From: Phytoseiulus persimilis | Taxonomy: Eukaryota > Arthropoda > Arachnida > Mesostigmata > Phytoseiidae | Reading direction: 5' to 3' | DNA length: 64,000 nucleotides | NCBI GenBank assembly: GCA_037576195.1 | Contig: CM075102.1 | Span: forward strand, 3,348,001 to 3,412,000 | Shown: one piece after another, positions 1-10,200 of the stretch | Layout of the letters: each line of letters opens with the position of its first letter | How positions within the stretch are numbered: position 1 is the first letter of the stretch | The notes under the pieces: model-generated | The model's database searches: none | What the model was told of the DNA's origin: nothing | What the model saw: only the letters and a program-made list of their open reading frames with translations | Made by a program: the position numbers and the translations under genes

Positions 1-1
1 A

Positions 2-172
2 GGCCTGAGAGAGTCGAAAAGCATCGTTCAGTACTTTGCTGGAATGTCTGTTTGCCTGACGTTGCTCATTCGCTATCGTTCCCGCTCTACACCGTCCGTG
101 GAGATCGGTGACGGCAGCGGCGCTGGTGACGGTGCCTCTCCAAGGCCTCTGATTAGACTCATAGCTCGTTAG
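2..172 (+). CDS. possible C-terminal exon of an unrecognised protein, cut by the left edge
   Basis: The frame is open from the first bases of the window to TAG at 170-172, giving 56 residues. It contains a hydrophobic stretch (SIVQYFAGMSVCLTLLIRY, roughly residues 7-25) that could span a membrane, then a basic patch (RSRS) and a Gly/Ser/Asp-rich tail ending LIRLIAR. About a third of its codons start with G, above the local background. AATAAA follows 50 bases after the stop, as expected for a last exon with a short 3' UTR. The start of the exon is not visible, so splice signals cannot be checked. A frame of 56 codons can be open by chance, and I recognise no family. The call rests on the membrane-like segment plus the well-placed poly(A) signal. 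Confidence 0.35.
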   Translation, partial: GLRESKSIVQYFAGMSVCLTLLIRYRSRSTPSVEIGDGSGAGDGASPRPLIRLIAR

Positions 173-221
173 GTGAACTTCTTCTTCTCCCTCGACTTTT
201 CTGTTATGTCTTATAAATAGC

Positions 222-227
222 AATAAA
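222..227 (+). promoter_or_regulatory. poly(A) signal AATAAA
   Basis: Canonical AATAAA 50 bases after the stop codon at 172. A TATAAATA string immediately upstream (213-220) could also be read as a TATA box. Position after an open frame favours the poly(A) reading. Confidence 0.35.
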
Positions 228-2915
228 TACACAACTGTCATCGGAGATTCCGAAGAACCGGCGGCGGGGGACACCGGGAGACGCATCGAGTCCCGAGCTA
301 AAACGCTGTTCAAAGACAACGCTGTCTGGAAGAAACCGATATGGGCTCTTTACGACCTGCGATGAATCAAGCAACGGCGGAAAACAGCAACAGATGTGTG
401 GCCGTGCTGTCTCACTCCGATCAATCCCGCCCGATCAATCCTGGGCCAGCGTTTGGTCAACCAGAGTTTTGTCGTGGAAGTGATGAAGGTATTGTTTCCA
501 GCGTGAAGACTCCCACACTACCGTGATGCCGCGGAGGTTCCCTCCTGAACTTCCAGTGTTGAGAGGTACTGATGCGAAGACCGTAACGACTACCCGCCAT
601 GGCTCTCTGAAAGATTTCCATTTGGTCCCTTGGGCTCCATTATGAATATCGTTATCATCATCGGTCACCCCTCGGTGTGTAATCACGTCTCTTCGGAACA
701 TTCGTGAATCGCTGCGTTCGATGCGCTCCGCCCTTACGCCTCGTTTCCGGGTTTTCGATCTCCGTGGACTCCGTCCCGGCTCACATACTCACCACGAGAG
801 TTGTTCCGTGGAACTCAGATGTCATCCCATCGAGCCGGACACTCCCGTCAATGCCAAGCGGCGCGACCAATTTCATAACTGTGGACGATTGCGGTTCTGT
901 CAACGCTGCGGAGTAATCGCCGGTCGACGACCAAATTGTGGGTTCTGTCGGCGTAACCGCCGCTACTTTTGTTATGACTCGTTAGCGTCTGAGCGGTGGC
1001 GGCTGACGCTGCTCCCGATGCTCGCGATACGCCGAGTTTGATCGTCACTGCCGCTGTCTCGAATGCATGCCGAACGCCACAATAACGGGAAATACAATAG
1101 TTGCTCTCCCTCTCTCTTCCTGTGCAACAATGGCGGACCATGGAGCATTGTGATTATCCTCGGTGTCGATCATCGGTCAAAGAAATGACCGCGATGAAGT
1201 TTGCGTTGTCGTCGTCTGCTCCGTTGTCTCCATCCGGACGATTTCGCCGTAGTTTTGCCGTGTTCGCCGGCAGTCATATCCTCGCCATGGATTCAGAGCG
1301 AGCGATGACGGCCGAACCGTCCACAGCTAGCGAGCGAGTCAGACAGAGGAGGGAATCTAGTGGAAGGAACGACGACGACAACAACAACAGCCGACAACAT
1401 CGAAGAGGAAGAAAACGGAGAAAAAGAGTCAATGATGCCGAACGCTGATTGGGGCCGCTATCAGAGAACGAAAGGAATCAGAAAGCTTCCTGGAGAAGAG
1501 AATCCGGGAGAACAACCAGCCAGATGGCAGGCAGCCCGGCGAACTGGAGTTCGAACACCACGAAATCTCTCGAAAGCAACGTTCGTCGAAGAGATACGTC
1601 GACGACGGCGATGACGGCAAAGGCGATTTTGAAGTCTCAATGGGGTGACAAACGCTGGAAAAGCGCTCCACTCTCAGTGGGTTGCTGACAGCTCGGTTTT
1701 TTTCTTCCACCCGGTCGTTCACGATTTCCTCCGAAATTGAAAATCTCCCGACCAGAATTCCGAAAAGACCCTCGCTGTCGTCCTATCTAACCTAAGCAGA
1801 GGGTCTCGATATTGGGTTTTGGAATCGCCCCGATGCCACGATTGAGGAAAGTGCTTCACGGACGCTGCCCTAACTTGAAACCCGACGTAACCCCAACTTT
1901 CGCTGCGACGGAGTGAGTTTGGCAAATTCTCCTGAAATGATTTTCCTCGATGATAGGGAGGTCTTTATGAAAAGTAGAAGAAAAAGAAGTGAGCTACACA
2001 CACAGTGACGGCTACCGATTCTTCCTCTGCTTTACTCCACATTCCTTGTCCATGGTTAGAGCCCCCGGTTGGGATGAACCTGTGCTTTTCTGGACTTTCC
2101 GCAGTTCCGAATCCAATCATGGCGACAGGGAATCCCAACTTCGGCGATAGGTCGGTCACATCTGTTCAAATTCTGTCGAAGACGCATGGACAGAGATCCC
2201 ACTCGTGATGGTGGTTCTCCTCGTATACGTCTTCGTTGCCCGAACAATTCTGGAAACAGGATCGATGGGCGCGTCAACGTTCCCTCGTGGAACGCAGGAA
2301 GTCCGACGTCAGAGTCCGACGGCAGAGTGTCGCGTCAGGAAAATGTCACTCGAATCGCTGCTGGTTTCGTTTCCAATATGTCTCCCCTAAACGTGGGCGC
2401 TGATTCCCCACGGACGCCCAACGGACGGTGGCGTGTGAGGAGCTGTCAAACGAGTCAGGGATCAGTCCTCCAATCAGCTCGGCCACCTCTCTTGGGTGCT
2501 CGCTCTCCCAGTCAACGAGTGAACGTTCGGTTGGGTTTGTTCCGCCGCAACCGTCGTGGCCGCCAGAGATCAAAGGCCCAATGAAGCAACGATTCGAGCA
2601 AGAATCAAGGTAAAAAACCCATTAATGAACAGAATGGAAAACATGATCACGGCAAGCCTTGAACGAACCTATCAAGTGATCTCAAGAAGCTCTCAAAGGA
2701 GAGTTCCGGAGCTCGCCCGGCTCACGGAACAACGGAAGCCCTCTGTAGACCATGTGTCCGAAAGCTTCTACTTTTTGTTGTTTGCCAACATGCGAGGCCG
2801 GTGTAGAGCCGGCTATTCCGGTGACTGCACGGTGCATCGCCGAGTAGAAGACCGTTTGACTTATCGGCGCTAGATTAGAGGTAAGATCGCGGTTCGATGA
2901 GTTCCCAAGAGAAAC
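228..2915. other. unassigned DNA with weak coding-like frames
   Basis: No gene can be assigned. Three things were noted. On the minus strand, a frame at 435-615 follows a CTTTCAG acceptor-like site and ends LVDQTLAQD; 34% of its codons start with G. Also on the minus strand, a frame ends at 793 in a GTGAGT donor (residues MKLVAPLG to GTTLV). Its phase does not match the preferred acceptor of the first, so I do not join them. On the plus strand, 2512-2609 lies between CTCTCCCAG and AAG/GTAAAA, and its phase would fit the exon at 5936. A strong donor-like AG/GTAAGA lies near 2880 after a frame with stops. None is strong enough to annotate as a gene. Confidence 0.4.
721..1041 (+). CDS. small cysteine-pair open reading frame, doubtful
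   Basis: An ATG-initiated frame of 106 codons. Its centre holds two CxxC pairs nine residues apart (FCQRC, then NCGFC) with further cysteines nearby, a spacing that resembles small zinc ribbons. Arginine is very frequent (RNRR, RRPN), which is common in meaningless frames of CpG-rich DNA. The same bases carry coding-like frames on the opposite strand, and no splice sites or poly(A) signal frame it. The cysteine pairs arise partly from a degenerate internal repeat around 880-950 (TTCTGTC followed by CG-rich sequence). Not recognised; probably not a gene. Confidence 0.1.
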   Translation: MRSALTPRFRVFDLRGLRPGSHTHHESCSVELRCHPIEPDTPVNAKRRDQFHNCGRLRFCQRCGVIAGRRPNCGFCRRNRRYFCYDSLASERWRLTLLPMLAIRRV

Positions 2916-3191
2916 ATGAATACGCGAAATAAACCAGAGAATCAAAGCGAAAATGCTCCGTTGCCGCCGCCACGGATACGGCGGTGGCTCCGAGCGGTGA
3001 TCCCGGCGTCTCCGGATCAACCAGGGCTCGCGGCTGTTGTTTATGGAAGCTGCAAAGTCAGTTCTGACATTTCGAGCGTTCCGTGGCGATATTCTCTCCC
3101 GACCAGAATCGTTGTAAAAGATACCGGTCTGTTTTTTGGACGCGAGATAGACGCTCCGAAAACCAGTAAGCGAGCTGTCGCATCGGAGTGA
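2916..3191 (+). CDS. small open reading frame of unknown function
   Basis: ATG at 2916 has A at -3 and opens a 91-codon frame ending in TGA at 3189-3191. About 31% of its codons start with G. Composition is protein-like: a hydrophilic start (MNTRNKPENQSENA), a proline run, then mixed sequence with VVYGSC and RIVVKDTGLFFG. It shows no signal peptide or membrane segment. A strong donor-like site (GAG/GTAAGA) lies about 35 bases upstream on the same strand, so this could also be intronic. The reverse strand is open over the same bases. Not recognised; coding status uncertain. Confidence 0.15.
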   Translation: MNTRNKPENQSENAPLPPPRIRRWLRAVIPASPDQPGLAAVVYGSCKVSSDISSVPWRYSLPTRIVVKDTGLFFGREIDAPKTSKRAVASE

Positions 3192-5935
3192 TATCTGCTG
3201 CGTTCGGGTTGTGCTGCTGCTGTGGTGGCTGCGGTCACCGGCGAGGTCCATCTGGACCGGGTGCCATTCGCGGCAGGAAGACTATGCTAGTGGCTCGAAG
3301 CTATCGTCTTCACCAACCAATGACGACCCTCATGATCAGACTCCATCCCTGCGCACGTTTCCCGCATGCATGTGATGATCGAGACACACGATTCTCAGCT
3401 GTGAAACGATCCAAAACGTTCTCTCTTGCTTCTAGTTCAACTGTGAACCCAAATCAAACTAGATTCTCAGGTTTTCCCACTGTTGCCAGATGACGCTGGC
3501 TCGACCCGCTCGATTCTACTGCGGTGCCGTGCTGATCTATTCGTCCAGATTTATCTTCGACGGGGAAACGTCCCTGGGTACGGCTGGTTGGAGACTCCGG
3601 TCCTTCGACGGTTATCTTCTCTCCCTCGAGAGAGAAATTCAAAACAATCACCTGTTCGGCTTCCGGATCGAATTGTTGAGATTTTGCGTGCTCTCCGGGT
3701 CCGAAGAGTCTTGTTGAGTCTATGCGCTCAACCAAAGGAATGAGGGGAACTTCCGAGACTCAAGTCCGATTGACGGGTACCGATGAGTTCCATGCGATCA
3801 GGGAAGAAACGGAGCTCGATAGAACTTGAGTACTTCTCACCTAAGTTTGGGCCTCGCGCGAGCCTCGGCGGTGGCGTTTTCGATTTTTGCACTCCAAGCT
3901 TACTCTTCTTCGAGGGTCTTCGGAAACTCCATCCTGGAATGCATTCGTCAGCGTCCTGTTCAATAGATACCTGCTTCCCAGATTAGAAAGCCTCCGCACT
4001 CTCTCCAATGTTCCGGAGGACTGCTGCTCCCCACGAGCTACCCGGCGACCGCTGCGTATATGAGTAGTCATCGAGCAGAGCGGACAGACAGGAGGAGGGG
4101 ACATTCTCTTCGCTTTGCGCTGCTGTTGCGAGTCACGCATTCTCCTGAACAAGATAATGACTGGGTGGACGGACTGAATAAGCTGTGCTGCTGCTGCTGG
4201 TGACAACAAAGGAGTCATGACTCAATCGGGGACATCTTGCGGACAGCCCACTCCTGTTCCTCTCCGATTGGGTCTCTCACAAGCTGTCCTTCTGTGTCGA
4301 TGGATGATCGGATGCATCGCTGGAATCCAAAACTTCCTGACCGAGAATTGTACCAGGCAAAAGTCTGGATGAGATGTTCCTGCGGGAGAAACCGAAACTC
4401 CGGAGTTGTGCCGGAAAAACTACCCCGCTTGGTGGAGTGACAACCTCGGGGAGGGGAGGTTCAATGTTCACGTTCACTGGTGGGGGGGGGGGGGGGGGGG
4501 GGGGGGCTGGAAACGAGTGGAATCGCGGGATGCCGACTCCGAGCGGGATCCTGTGAACGAGCGCGCCACCAACGTGAAGCGATTCGACTCCGAGAGTCGG
4601 TGGAGCGCGCGCTGTTGGCGAACGATCTAGAAACATGGATAACGATCGATCGACGACATCAAAGCTCTGGCTCGGAAATCCGAAGCGGGTACGGGAGAGA
4701 GACTGAACGTCTCCCGGAATCCGAAATCACTGACGACGGTCTTCGCCCTGAGAGGATGCGGCGCATCCAGAACTTGGACACGCACCCGGCGGATGACAAT
4801 TCCCAGCCTCAACTTCATCTGCACGTCATCCAGCGGCAGCGCACTTCTGGTGGACGTCTGACTCTTCTGGAACGTTGAGCACCTCCGTCGGATAGCAGCG
4901 ATTGTGGCACAAATCTTGACAGATTCGCATTCTGTCTGTCCGCGGGCAGCTCGGCCGTCAAGCGAGCGCCATTGTCCGTGCCAACGGGCCGTTCTGCTGA
5001 AACCAATTTTTCCTTCTTTTCAGAAACGCACCAAGTGTCCCGCGACCCAACCCTTCAGACCAGACCATGACCTTGTGCGTCGCACCAGATCGGGATCCGC
5101 TGGAAGATCCGTTCCCGTTGGGAGATGAAGGACCGGAGTTTTCAAGAGATTGGCGCCAGCGTGCGAAATCGAATTCCAGGTCCTGACCTCGAGCGCCCTT
5201 TGATCGGACGCGAGGTCGGAAAGGCAGGAAAGGGTGGCAGAGGAAAGGTGTCGCGCTCGGGACACTTTTCAGATTCCTCGCTGATGCGTGCGCTAACTCA
5301 CCACCTATGGGTGTTTATCTGTAGATCAGTGATGGGACGGATCGTGACACGTTCGTGACGTGATTCCGAAACTTCTGCTCGCGCGGAGCCCCGCCAGTCG
5401 GGGATCGGGGTTTTTGGGACCCTGGATGCTCGGATTCGACTACAAGGAGACCCTCGTCATCGTCGGTGAACAACGGCAATCAATCGGATAGACATACCCG
5501 AGTATCTGCCTCTGTGGATTCATGGCACGCTCTTCTGTGAGAGGCGACCTCGATCTGATTCTCATGCACACCCGACCAGCTAAGAAAGAACATGATTTTG
5601 ATTTGAATGTTTGAACGATTTTATTTCTTCTTCGTCTTCTATTTACACAGTTTTTTCTTCGTCTTCTCCGCTTTTGTTCAGGGGTCGGATCATCAGCCCG
5701 ACCTCGTCGACGTTTTCGGCTTGTTGTATTTGTTGTTGTTAAGGTTGTTTGTCGTAGTATCACAGCTTGTACAAAGTGAATATACATTGTGAGCGTTGAA
5801 AAAGCGCTCGGATCGATCATTCCTTACTCAGGTCTACGCTTACATCTTTTCCAGCCGCCACCGCCGCCGTCATCATCCCGGTGTTGCGGCAATATAAATT
5901 TCTACACACATCACTAATCAACAGCTTTCTTGCAG
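3192..5935. other. unassigned DNA upstream of a candidate terminal exon
   Basis: No assigned gene. A very good 3' splice site on the plus strand ends at 5024 (TTTTTCCTTCTTTTCAG). One frame after it contains an ATG in good context and reads MTLCVAPDRDPLED onward for 39 codons to TGA, without a credible donor. A poly-G run lies at 4482-4506 and is listed separately. The first minus-strand AATAAA below the Toll gene is at 5620-5625. The stretch 5600-5760 is T-rich. Confidence 0.4.
4482..4506 (+). repeat. poly-G run, 25 nt
   Basis: An uninterrupted run of 25 G, the longest homopolymer in the window. On the minus strand it is a poly-C tract followed within a few bases by ACCAG, so it could act as an unusual polypyrimidine tract. 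Its length is likely to vary or be mis-assembled. Confidence 0.95.
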
Positions 5936-6209
5936 ACACTGGCTTCACTACGGCGGGAGCCCCTGGGGTCCTCAGCGAATTTCGACAACTCTACCCGATC
6001 TACCGATCGAGGAACCCCTAAATTCAGAAAGTTTCCCGATTCGGCCAGAGTCTGCATCACAATCGCTCATCTTTTGCACAGCCCACACAATGCTGGGTTC
6101 CGATGCTCGACTCCGGGCTCGTCTCGTGTCCTGTCGAACGGGACGGGGTTGGCTCCCACTTGCATACAATGTTCAAGAATTCCATTCAGTTTCACGGCTC
6201 AATAAATAA
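5936..6209 (+). CDS. candidate terminal exon of an unrecognised plus-strand gene
   Basis: A strong 3' splice site (CTAATC branch-like motif, then GCTTTCTTGCAG) ends at 5935. Two of the three following frames stay open for about 90 codons and stop inside the same AATAAATAAA string. The frame beginning CACTGGCTTCAC (residues HWLHYGGSPWGPQR onward) reads most like a protein and stops at 6207-6209; the other stops at 6203-6205. With the first, an upstream exon would have to leave two bases. 2512-2609 would fit but is 3.3 kb away. Only about 23% of codons start with G, which is background, so coding support is weak and the case rests on the signals. It would lie antisense to a long Toll 3' UTR. 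Confidence 0.22.
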
Positions 6210-6210
6210 A
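6201..6210 (+). promoter_or_regulatory. overlapping poly(A) signals
   Basis: AATAAATAAA holds two overlapping AATAAA hexamers (6201-6206 and 6205-6210) on the plus strand, directly at the stop of the candidate exon at 5936. The 3' UTR would be minimal. Confidence 0.35.
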
Positions 6211-6331
6211 GATTCGTAGAAAAAGAATCCTCCACAGTTCGACGCACAGCCGAGATTTGCCGAGTGCACAATCCGTTGTGTGGGCAACAGCCCTGGTCGC
6301 ATTCCTTCCCTCCCGTGGAAAAATAATAATC

Positions 6332-6341
6332 TATGTACATA
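6332..6341. promoter_or_regulatory. TATGTACATA palindrome, possible Pumilio site
   Basis: A ten-base perfect palindrome. On either strand it contains TGTACATA, which fits the Pumilio recognition sequence UGUANAUA. It would lie in the Toll 3' UTR if that extends about 0.9 kb past the stop. The same ten bases recur at 7001-7010. Confidence 0.35.
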
Positions 6342-6997
6342 TGGTACAGTTTCTTCCGCTCTTGCAGCTACGCGATTCGTTTGTTGTTTGCATCCATCCT
6401 CCGCAGAAAAACAATCCAAGTTTCTTTTCTCTTCATAGCATTCATCATTTCCCCGGCTTCTTTCTGGTCGGATTGTCTGAGAGCTTTCGATCTCTCACAT
6501 GGTGGACCAGGAACTCCAGGGCGGGTCGGTTAGGAAGGGAGTCCTGTTTCTCGCTCGGAATCGAAGGAGTGGTCAGGACGACACTCGGAAGGAGTCTAGA
6601 GCGTTTTCCACGAACGGGCGTCTAGGAATCAGTGGCGAAGGCGAGGAGCAAGGAGTGGAGAGGATGAGATGGCTGTATGCATGAGTGGAGAGGAGGAAGA
6701 GAAGAACGAGAAGGAAGAGGGAGTCCGAGATGCGGGGGCTTCAAGGATTGACTTAGACTATGGCGGAGACGTCAATGGGAACCATCATCTCTACTAGTCG
6801 TCGTGGACAACTTTCTTTTTACAATGCAGGAACTAACTATACAAACCTCAGACGTATTCGTGTTCTGTCTTTCACGCTCGGTAATAAGTTACAATCTACG
6901 CTCATCGTCATCGTCCAGGTATCCACCTCATCCTGGGGCAAGAGGGGATATATGAGGGGCGAGGGAAGGAAACGGGTGGTTGACTCTCGGTCAACCT

Positions 6998-7013
6998 CTG
7001 TATGTACATACAG
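6998..7013. promoter_or_regulatory. 16-bp palindrome with a possible Pumilio site
   Basis: CTGTATGTACATACAG is a perfect 16-base palindrome with the core TATGTACATA and therefore UGUACAUA on both strands. It lies 228 bases past the Toll stop codon, well placed for a 3' UTR element. It could alternatively be a DNA-binding palindrome. Confidence 0.4.
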
Positions 7014-7100
7014 TGCACCGGCGAGAACGGCGGGCAACTGCTCAGTATTTGGCAACATACCTCCGAAGACCCACTGGCATACCTTGTAAAAGGTGTAAGG

Positions 7101-7114
7101 GTGTGTGTGTGTGT
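7101..7114 (+). repeat. (GT)7 dinucleotide repeat
   Basis: Seven uninterrupted GT units followed by a T run, in the 3' flank of Toll. Confidence 0.9.
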
Positions 7115-7240
7115 TTTTCAATCCTGCTCGTGTTCTCACTCCTACAAGTCCTAGCAAGTGTCACTAGAAACACAGCGTTTCGTGTGTTTGCATTCGCGCT
7201 GTGTTTTCTGTGTTTCTCTTTACAAACATCGTGAAAGGCA

Positions 7241-10200
7241 CTAAACGAGTTTGACAGCCGAGTTGACTACATTGTAGCGGTTCATCGTCGCGTCCGCAGG
7301 CAAGCCATGTGGCCACGTGACCTGCTGCTTTCGGGTTGACGCCTGTGCGTCCGGAAGGGCGTAGCGGAGCTTTTCCCAGAACCGTTTCTCCCCCCAGTGG
7401 ATGATGGGGGCTTTGCGCAAGCTCAGCCGGGCTTCCGCGTCCAGGAGACGCATGGCGCCCTTGTCGACGACGATAACAACCAGCGAGGCGCCGCCCGTCC
7501 CCCGGATCTGGGCGTCGCGGGCGGCCGCCTTCAGCTCGAAGCGACACCACTCCGAGCGGAGGAACTGCTCGGACAGGACGACGATCGACCGCCGGCTGCA
7601 CTCGATCGCCTCGGTGATCGCCTCGGCGACGTAGCCCGACATCGGGAGGTCCCGGTAGCGGAGGCATAGCCGGTAGGGAGCTGTACTTCCGCCACACTCG
7701 AGCTCGGGAGCGAGCAGTTGCGCCACGAAAGATTCGTCCTTCTTGCAGTAGGAGATGAAGGCGTCGAAGAGCTTCTCGGGTTCCTCCCGGCGGCGCTCGA
7801 ACAGTCTGACCCCGTAGCGGGCGTAAACCCAAACGCGGAAGTCCTTGCGGTAGGCGACGACGACGACCAAGGCCACGACGATGGAAAACAGAACGACCGC
7901 CGCGGTTGCCACGCCCACTATCGGCAGCATCTCGAGCTGCATGTCGTTGAACACCTTGCCGAGGTACTTCGAGTCCGAGGGCAGCTTGTGGCCACCGCCG
8001 TAGTTGGACCGGTTGTACGAGCAGGCGGTGGCGTTGAAAAGTGTCAACGGCGGCCCCAGCGTGTCGTTCCGCCTGCATCTCGTGACGCTGGCGTCCTGGA
8101 GGGCGTTGGCGCCGAACATCTGCGCCCAGTCGTAGAACGACTCCATGAAACGGCAGTCACAGCTCCAGGGATTGTGGCCGAGCCGGAGCTCGGCGAGCGG
8201 GGAGTTCTGGCTCAGCGACCACACTTGGAACTCGACGATGTAGTTGTTGTCCAGGTGGAGCACCCGGAGAGATCGGAGCTGGGAGAAGGTTCGGTTGCTG
8301 ATCGAGCCCAGCCGGTTGTGGGAGAGGTAGAGCTCCCGCAGCGTGGTGAGGTTCTCGAATTCGAATCCGTGAAGGGCGGTGATCTTGTTGTGGTCGAGAT
8401 GGAGCGCCTGAAGGTTCGCCAACCCGGTGAACGTCCGGTTGCGGATCGCTTGGACGTTGCTGTTGTTCAGGTAGACGACCCTCAGCTGCTTGCGGCCGAT
8501 GAACGAGTGGCTCGCGAGGTGAGGCATGTCGTTACCGTCGAGGTAGAGCTCGGTGACGTCCATCGGCACTCTGACCGGTATGACGTTCAGGTTGGAGAAG
8601 CTGCAGTCGACCACATTGCTGTTCCAGGTGGAGTCCGCGTAGCAGGTGCAGCTGTCCGGGCAGGTCATTTCGCAGTCGCAAGCGTCGAACTCGCAGCAGT
8701 GGCACAGGGCGAAGCAGTGGCTCTTGTACTTGCACAGGAAGTCGGACGAGTTGGCCTGCAGAAGTGGGACTTTCGTCCTACGGCGAGAAAACGGCAGTTG
8801 ACACTCGAGGCGGTCCAGGTCGGCGATTCTGGGGTACTGCCTCGATTCGTCAAGTTCGTTGATTTTCTGCATCCACTCCATCGCGCAGTCGCAGAAGAAC
8901 GGGTTGTCGGCGATGCGGAACTCCGGCAGCCGGCTCAGGTCCTGGGTGGTTTTGAGCCGGAGAGCGTTGATGTCGATGTTCTGCAGCCGGTTGTAGGTGA
9001 GGTCGACCTTGGTCAGGTTGGCCTTGTTCATGAACGTGAACGGATGGATCACGCTGACGAGGTTGTTCGATAGGGCGACGCTCTCGACGCGGTGCGGGAG
9101 TGAGGCCGCGTTGATTTCGCGCAGCTTGTTGTACGAGGCGTCGAGGATTTTCAGGTGCAGGGTGCCCTCCATTTCGAAGTAGTTGCCGAGCGCCTCGATT
9201 TCGTTCGAGTGCAGATCGAGGTGCTTCAGCGCCGGAGGCACGAGGGCGTAGTCGAACCACGTGATAGCGTTGCGAGACACATTCAGTAACCTCAGATGAC
9301 CCAGGTTCATGAACAGGCCGTTGATGTCGCGCAGGAGGTTGTCCTGCAGCTGTATGGTGTTGAGGGCGGGCGCGTCGTCGAAGATGCCGTGCTCGAGGCC
9401 GGCGATCTGGTTCCTCGACAGATCGAGTCGTCTCAGCGAGCGGAACTTGGCGAACGTGCCCCGCGTCATGTTGCCGATGCGGTTCTTCGACAAGCTCAAA
9501 CTGTGCAGGTTGGTCAGGTTGGCGCTGGTCAGGTTGCTGACGTCGTCGATGAGGTTGCCCGACAGGTCGAGCGCGCGCAGGAAGCGCAGGTGCTGCAGGC
9601 CGCGCGGGATCTGGCTCAGCTGATTGTCGGACAGCTCGAGGTCTTGGAGGCTGCTGCAGTTGCGGAAGGTGTCCGGGTGAAGTTCCTCGAGGAGGTTCGA
9701 GTCGAGAGCCAAATTGCTGAGCACGTAGAGCCCGTTGAACGTGTAGGCGTCGAGGTTCTTGAGGCGGTTGCCGCTCAGGATCAGCGTGTGCAAGTTGTAG
9801 AGAGCCGCGAACGCATTGTCGTCGATCGTTTCGATCTGATTCCCGTCCAAGTGGAGAATCTGAAGGCTGTATTGGGTAGCAAAGGCGGTGGCATTGATAT
9901 GCCGGAGCCTGTTGCTACTCAGATGCAGCACGACGAGTCGAATCAGGTCGGCGAAAGTTTCGGGGGCGATCCACTCGCTCGAAATTTGGTTGTCGCTCAA
10001 GTTGAGCACGACGAGCTGCTGCAGACCGCGGAAAGTCGCCGGCGACAGCAGCCCGATGCTGTTGTTCTGCAGGTAGAGTTCCTTGAGGTCGCCGGAGCCC
10101 TGCAGGACCTTCGGCGGCAGGGTGTTCAGCCTGTTGTTGGACATGTCGAGGACCTGGAGCCTGGAGAGACCCGACAGGGCGGTCTCGACGAGCTGCGCGA

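Larger units (their letters stand above)
6211..7240 (-). other. 3' flank and probable 3' UTR of the Toll gene
   Basis: This is the DNA immediately downstream of the Toll stop codon, read on the minus strand. I find no minus-strand AATAAA or ATTAAA in it; the first AATAAA is at 5620-5625, about 1.6 kb beyond the stop. Either the 3' UTR is long or a variant signal is used. It contains two TATGTACATA palindromes and a (GT)7 repeat. A purine-rich block (GGAGAGGAGG type) covers 6650-6730. No coding frame of interest. Confidence 0.5.

Noticed and set aside
1800..1910. A possible exon between CTAACCTAAGCAG and a GTGAGT donor
   Set aside because: The acceptor lacks a pyrimidine tract, the frame is short, and about 60 GTAAGT/GTGAGT strings are expected by chance in 128 kb of strand.
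7164..8078. A 304-codon minus-strand frame overlapping the Toll TIR region
   Set aside because: It is an alternative frame of the GC-rich 3' part of Toll; the TIR motifs lie in the main frame.
7718..9073. A 451-codon open frame on the plus strand inside the Toll gene
   Set aside because: It is exactly codon-aligned with Toll in antisense. It stays open only because Toll rarely uses TTA, CTA and TCA codons, whose complements would be stops. Its composition is the mirror of LRR codons.
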